Assembly: GCA_910578935.1 (NCBI GenBank)
Contig: CAJTSM010000002.1
Coordinates: 1-64,000 of the forward strand
Reading direction: 5' to 3'
DNA from: an uncultured Oscillibacter sp.
Lineage (GTDB): Bacteria > Bacillota > Clostridia > Oscillospirales > Oscillospiraceae
DNA: 64,000 nt
Shown here piece by piece: positions 60,327 through 64,000 of the stretch (position 1 is the stretch's first letter; every line of letters starts with the position of its first letter). The translations under genes and the position numbers were made by a program. Under the pieces are notes generated by a model. The model was not told the DNA's origin, made no database searches, and was given only the letters and a program-made list of their open reading frames with translations.

Positions 60327-61778
60327 TTACGCCTCCGCCCCGTTGGCCCGGGCCTCATTGTCCAGGTCCTCCTGATCCTTGGGGATGGCGATGTTCAAAA
60401 TGATGGCCAGCACCGCCGCCGGCACGATGCCGGAACCGCCGAAGACCAGCTGCACCGGCTGGGGCAGGCCCGCCAGGGCCCCGGCGGTGGCTCCCAGGCC
60501 GTAGCCCAGGCCCATGGCGATAGACACGATGGTGACCACCCGGTTCGTGACGCCGAACTTGGTTAAAAGCTTAATCCCCGACACGGCGATGGAGGCGAAC
60601 ATCATGACCGCCGCCCCGCCCAGGACGCTCTGGGGCATAATGGAGATCACCGCCGCCAGCTTGGGGCTCAAACCCGCCAGCACCAAAAACACCGCGCCGC
60701 AGGTCAGAGCCATGCGGTTGACCACCTTGGTCATGGTCACCAGGCCGACGTTCTGGGAGAAGGACGTGGTGGGCAGGGAGGAGAACAGGGAGGAGATGAA
60801 GGACCCCACACCGTCGCACACCACGCCGCCGGAGAGCTCTTTGGCGGTAGCCTCCCGGCCCATGCCGCCCTCAATGCAGCCGGAGATGTCTCCGATGGTT
60901 TCCACGGCGGTGACCAGGAACATAATCAAAATGGAGAAGATGGCGTGGACATTAAAGGTGGGCTTCACCGGGAGAAGCTGGGGGACGGAGAACCACTTGG
61001 CCTCGGCGATGCGGGACCAGTTCACGTACCAGGAGGCGGTAAAGGCGTTCCCCTCCGCGTCCACCAGCTCATGGGGCAGGACAAAGCCCATGATCGAAGC
61101 CACGATATAGCCCACAATGATTCCGCAGAGGATACAAGAGGTGGATGTAATACCCTTTGTAAAGTGCTTGAGCACCACGATGACCGCCAGCACCAGCAGG
61201 CCCAGCAGAAGGTTCGGCAGGGAGCCGAAGTCCTTGGCCCCGCTGCCCCCGGCGAAGGAGTTCACCCCCACGCTGATGAGGCTCAGGCCGATGGCCAGCA
61301 CCACGCTGCCGGTGACCACCGGGGGGAAGAACTTCCGCAGAGGCTTGATGAAAAAGCCCAGGACCGCCTCGCAGAGGCCGCCCACCATAGCCGCGCCCAC
61401 GATGGCGCTGTAGGCCAGGATGCCGCCGCCCATGGCGGGGTTGGCGGCCACGCCCTTCATGACCCCCAAGAAGCCGGAGCTGGTGCCCATGATGATGGGC
61501 ACCTGGCCGCCCACGGGGCCGATGGACCACAGCTGAATCAGGGTGATGATGCCCGCCGCCAGCATGGCGTTTTGAAGCAGGGTGACGTAAAGCGCGGGCT
61601 CCTCGCTGGTAATGCCGCAGATGCCGCAGATAATCATCAGCGGCGTCAGGTTGCCCACGAACATGGCCAGCACGTGCTGCATCCCCAGGGGGATGGCCTG
61701 GCGTAAGGGAATGCGCCCGTGGAAGTCATAGGGACTGGTGTACTCCGCGGTTTTCTGTGTCGTCTCGTGTTTCTTCAT
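60327..61778 (-). CDS. NCS2-family nucleobase (xanthine/uracil) permease
   Basis: This 483-residue membrane protein has about twelve to fourteen helices. MQHVLAMFVGNLTPLMIICGI, GTSSGFLGVMKG, FFPPVVTGSVVLAIGLSLI and the signature VTAVETIGDISGC (Glu and Asp used in substrate binding) place it in the nucleobase:cation symporter-2 group. SSLPTTSFSQNVGLVTMTKV is typical of the xanthine/urate branch. It would feed xpt (encoded at 4171) with xanthine. The start is ATG 61778 with AGGAGG. It is divergent from birA. Confidence 0.93.
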   Translation of the reverse strand: MKKHETTQKTAEYTSPYDFHGRIPLRQAIPLGMQHVLAMFVGNLTPLMIICGICGITSEEPALYVTLLQNAMLAAGIITLIQLWSIGPVGGQVPIIMGTSSGFLGVMKGVAANPAMGGGILAYSAIVGAAMVGGLCEAVLGFFIKPLRKFFPPVVTGSVVLAIGLSLISVGVNSFAGGSGAKDFGSLPNLLLGLLVLAVIVVLKHFTKGITSTSCILCGIIVGYIVASIMGFVLPHELVDAEGNAFTASWYVNWSRIAEAKWFSVPQLLPVKPTFNVHAIFSILIMFLVTAVETIGDISGCIEGGMGREATAKELSGGVVCDGVGSFISSLFSSLPTTSFSQNVGLVTMTKVVNRMALTCGAVFLVLAGLSPKLAAVISIMPQSVLGGAAVMMFASIAVSGIKLLTKFGVTNRVVTIVSIAMGLGYGLGATAGALAGLPQPVQLVFGGSGIVPAAVLAIILNIAIPKDQEDLDNEARANGAEA

Positions 61779-61802
61779 TTCCTTTCTTTCCTCCTAAAAC
61801 AT

Positions 61803-61873
61803 AAAAAAAGAGGGCCACAAAATTCGCTGTTCATAATTCAGGAACAGCAAACAATGTAGCCTTCCGGCATTGT
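61803..61873 (-). promoter_or_regulatory. two-hairpin leader of the permease mRNA
   Basis: The roughly 90-nt leader has ACAATG/CATTGT (61851-61873) and GCTGTTC/GAACAGC (61826-61848), followed by a run of seven U (61803-61809) close to the ribosome binding site. No guanine-riboswitch core is present. An attenuation mechanism is conceivable. Confidence 0.4.
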
Positions 61874-61874
61874 C

Positions 61875-61903
61875 ATCATAGCATAGGTCCACCTTTTTGT
61901 CAA
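61875..61903 (-). promoter_or_regulatory. NCS2 permease promoter
   Basis: Minus-strand TTGACA (61898-61903), 17-base spacer ending TGC, TATGAT (61875-61880). Confidence 0.82.
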
Positions 61904-61917
61904 TCCTCGTTTCTGTA

Positions 61918-61946
61918 TTTACAGGCCCGAAAAAATATGCTACACT
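61918..61946 (+). promoter_or_regulatory. birA promoter
   Basis: TTTACA (61918-61923), 17-base spacer ending TGC, TACACT (61941-61946). It is back-to-back with the permease promoter, -35 boxes 15 bases apart. Confidence 0.7.
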
Positions 61947-61972
61947 GATTCCGTTTGACAAGGAGGAATGCT

Positions 61973-62974
61973 ATGAGCAGCCGGGAAGAAGTTTTGTCGC
62001 TGCTGCGGCGGGAGGAGGGCTTCCTCTCCGGTCAGGATTTGAGCCGCCGCTTGGGGCTCAGCCGGGCCGCCGTGTGGAAGGCAGTGGACGCCCTGCGGAA
62101 AGAGGGCTATGAAATTGAAGCGCGCACCGGCCTGGGCTACTGCCTGGCCGCCGCGCCGGACGCCCTGACCGAGCCGGAAATCCGGAGTTTTCTGGGGAAA
62201 ACCGCCGTCGTGGGCCGGGAACTCCGGTGCTTTGACGAGCTGGACTCCACCAACAACTATTTGAAAACCCAGACCGGTCTTCCGGACGGCACCGTGGCCG
62301 TCGCCGACAGCCAGACGGCGGGCCGGGGGCGGATGGACCGCTCCTTTCAGTCCCCCAAGGGACAGGGGATCTACCTGTCCGTGCTGCTGCGGCCCCCGCT
62401 GCCGCCGGACCGGCTGCCGCCGGTCACAGCCCTGGCGGGGGTGGCGGTATGCGCCGCCGTGGAGCGGGTCTGCGGTCTCCGCCCGGGGCTGAAATGGCCC
62501 AACGACCCGGTTCTAAACGGAAAGAAGCTCTGCGGCATTCTGACGGAGATGTCCCTGGAGGCGGAGACGGGGCGGGTTCAGTCCCTGGTACTGGGCATCG
62601 GGATCAACGCGGGCCAGCGGCCGGAGGATTTCTCGCCGGAGGTCCGGGAGATCGCCACCTCCCTCCTCCAGGTCCTGGGTGCACCCGTGTCCCGGCCCCA
62701 GTTGACGGCGGCGCTGCTGGAGGAGCTGGACCGGACCTACGCCGCCTTGCTCACAGGGGACCTGTCGGAGTATCTCGCGGCCTACCGCCGGGACTGCGTG
62801 AACCTGGGGAAAACCGTTCAGCTGATCCCCTTCGGCGGCGGAGCGCGGGAAACCGCCCAGGCGGTGGAGATTGACGAAGCGTTCAACCTGGTGGTCCGGG
62901 GGAGCGGCGGCCGGAAACGGACCGTCCGCTCCGGCGAAGTTTCCGTCCGGGGGCTATGGGGCTATACGGAGTAA
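61973..62974 (+). CDS. birA: bifunctional biotin-protein ligase / biotin operon repressor
   Basis: This 333-residue protein has an N-terminal winged helix (LSRRLGLSRAAVWKAVDALRKEGYEI, about 20-45). The ligase domain has ELDSTNNYLK, the biotin-binding loop AGRGRMDRSFQSPKGQGIYLS (GRGRxxR), KWPNDPVLNGKKLCGIL and a C-terminal SH3-like part. It attaches biotin to carboxylases and, through the DNA-binding domain, represses biotin genes. None of the latter are in the window. The start is ATG 61973 with AAGGAGG. Confidence 0.95.
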   Translation: MSSREEVLSLLRREEGFLSGQDLSRRLGLSRAAVWKAVDALRKEGYEIEARTGLGYCLAAAPDALTEPEIRSFLGKTAVVGRELRCFDELDSTNNYLKTQTGLPDGTVAVADSQTAGRGRMDRSFQSPKGQGIYLSVLLRPPLPPDRLPPVTALAGVAVCAAVERVCGLRPGLKWPNDPVLNGKKLCGILTEMSLEAETGRVQSLVLGIGINAGQRPEDFSPEVREIATSLLQVLGAPVSRPQLTAALLEELDRTYAALLTGDLSEYLAAYRRDCVNLGKTVQLIPFGGGARETAQAVEIDEAFNLVVRGSGGRKRTVRSGEVSVRGLWGYTE

Positions 62975-62994
62975 GAACAAGGAGAGAGGCGTCT

Positions 62995-63555
62995 ATGAAC
63001 GAAAAGAACAACTTACAGGGGCTCTGGGAGCTCTTCTGGACCTTTGCGAAAATGGGGGTCATGACCTTCGGCGGCGGCATGGCCATGCTGCCCATCCTTC
63101 AGCGGGAGGTGGTGGACAGCAAGGGCTGGGCCACGGAGGAGGAACTGACGGACTACTATGCCATCGGCCAGTGCACTCCCGGCATCATCGCCGTCAACAC
63201 CGCCACTTTTATCGGCCAGAAATACGGCGGAACGGCGGGCGGTATCGTGGCCACCTTGGGGGTGGTGTTCCCCTCCGTGGTGATTATCTCCATCCTGGCG
63301 GGGCTGATCTCCAATTTTGCGGATCTGGCCTGGGTGAAAAACGCCTTTGCCGGAATTCAGGTCTGTGTCTGCGTGCTGATTTTTAACGCCGTTATCAAGC
63401 TGCTGAAAAAATCCGTAGTGGATAAACGAACGGCGGCCATCTTCGCCATAGTCCTCCTGGGAGGATTGTTCCTGAAGCTCTCTCCCGTGTGGTTCGTCAT
63501 CGGCGCGGCTTTGGCAGGTATTATCCTGAAGAATTTGGAGGTGAAGAAGGCGTGA
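62995..63555 (+). CDS. chromate-type transporter, first half-size subunit
   Basis: This 186-residue membrane protein of the ChrA family half-size type has about six helices. TFAKMGVMTFGGGMAMLPILQREVV (the FGGG-x-M-x-P motif, about 16-40) and IGQCTPGIIAVNTATFIGQ are diagnostic. It pairs with the next gene, whose start overlaps its stop (GTGA). Two-gene short-chain chromate transporters act as heterodimers; the natural substrate in gut anaerobes is unclear. A GGAGAGAGG-like site precedes ATG 62995. Confidence 0.92.
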   Translation: MNEKNNLQGLWELFWTFAKMGVMTFGGGMAMLPILQREVVDSKGWATEEELTDYYAIGQCTPGIIAVNTATFIGQKYGGTAGGIVATLGVVFPSVVIISILAGLISNFADLAWVKNAFAGIQVCVCVLIFNAVIKLLKKSVVDKRTAAIFAIVLLGGLFLKLSPVWFVIGAALAGIILKNLEVKKA

Positions 63556-64000
63556 TCTATTTGCAGCTCTTCTGGGAATTTTTCAAAACCGGCCTCTTCG
63601 CCGTGGGCGGCGGCATGGCCACCCTGCCCTTTCTCCAGGCCATCGGCGAATCCACCGGCTGGTATACCTACACGGACCTGATGAATATGCTGGCGGTGTC
63701 GGAGTCCACGCCGGGACCCATCGGCATCAACATGGCCACCTACGTGGGTTTTACGGCGGCGGGAGTCCCCGGGGCGGTGATCGCCACGATCGGTGAGGTG
63801 ACGCCCTCCATCATCGTGATCCTGATTGTGGCCGCGGTGCTCCACAGCTTCCGAAACAACCAGTACGTGGACCGGGCCTTTTACGGCCTCCGGCCCGCCT
63901 CCACGGGGCTGATCGGCGCCGCCTGCGCGTCCGTGGCGCTGGAGGTGCTGACCAGCGTCCAGCTGGCGGTCCAAAACGGAGGCATTGTCAAGAGCCCCGT
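63552..64000 (+). CDS. chromate-type transporter, second subunit (cut by window end)
   Basis: This is the first 149 residues of the partner half-size ChrA-family protein. FKTGLFAVGGGMATLPFLQAIGE and VSESTPGPIGINMATYVGF match the family motifs. It starts at GTG 63552, overlapping the upstream stop by four bases, so translation is coupled. The gene continues past 64000; perhaps 40 residues are missing. Confidence 0.9.
   Translation, partial: MIYLQLFWEFFKTGLFAVGGGMATLPFLQAIGESTGWYTYTDLMNMLAVSESTPGPIGINMATYVGFTAAGVPGAVIATIGEVTPSIIVILIVAAVLHSFRNNQYVDRAFYGLRPASTGLIGAACASVALEVLTSVQLAVQNGGIVKSP

Overview
The window looks like a chromosomal piece from a GC-rich anaerobic member of the Bacillota, most like the Oscillospiraceae (Oscillibacter/Flavonifractor/Lawsonibacter-type gut clostridia). 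The basis is the gene content: four SLH-anchored surface proteins, a CBS-containing Mn-type pyrophosphatase, SepF/DivIVA division genes, Hfq, a holin-like small toxin, Bacillota-style sigma-A promoters with extended -10 elements, and strong AGGAGG ribosome binding sites. No tRNA, CRISPR array, prophage or complete transposase was seen. The taxonomic placement is inferred from gene style, not from a search.

Layout. Bases 1-480 hold tandem promoters and the leader of an rRNA operon that leaves the window to the left; the 16S gene should begin at the very edge. From 697 to 7028 the plus strand carries a YhaN-like ATPase, mrp, a MITE-like element, xpt, a lipoprotein gene and guaA. A small AT-rich islet (about 7030-9400) follows guaA, with a mobilisation-gene remnant, a membrane-anchored orphan and a two-domain protein with a receiver-like C-terminus. 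From 10.4 to 17.4 kb the minus strand carries an ECF sigma factor with a membrane-bound partner, rpoN with a sigma-54 activator, and ppaC. rpsB-tsf (17.7-19.4 kb) is followed by a 40-bp tandem repeat, an SLH protein and a strong candidate for an unassigned structured RNA of about 320 nt (21877-22195, minus).

The centre (22.4-38.6 kb) is mostly plus-strand housekeeping. It holds miaB; a type I toxin-antitoxin candidate with a 25-residue toxin and an antisense RNA; mutS, mutL, miaA and hfq; then an HlyD-like adaptor, the YggS-family gene, sepF, divIVA and a HAD phosphatase. From 38.8 to 57 kb are comEB, a pyruvyltransferase/ferredoxin/F420-dehydrogenase-beta fusion, a C39-like protease, three SLH proteins around prfB, a MATE pump and tex. 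The last part has recR, rpe, a TrxB-like flavoprotein with trxA, an NCS2 purine permease, birA and a two-gene chromate-type transporter cut by the window end.

How the genes relate: purine salvage and GMP synthesis (xpt, guaA, NCS2 permease), mismatch repair with A37 tRNA modification (mutS, mutL, miaA, miaB, hfq), cell division (sepF, divIVA) and S-layer surface biology are the main themes. The items most worth follow-up are the 320-nt RNA, the type I toxin-antitoxin locus, the receiver-fusion protein in the guaA islet, the TrxB-like enzyme without an NADPH motif, the triple-domain fusion at 39364, and several families of short dispersed repeats.
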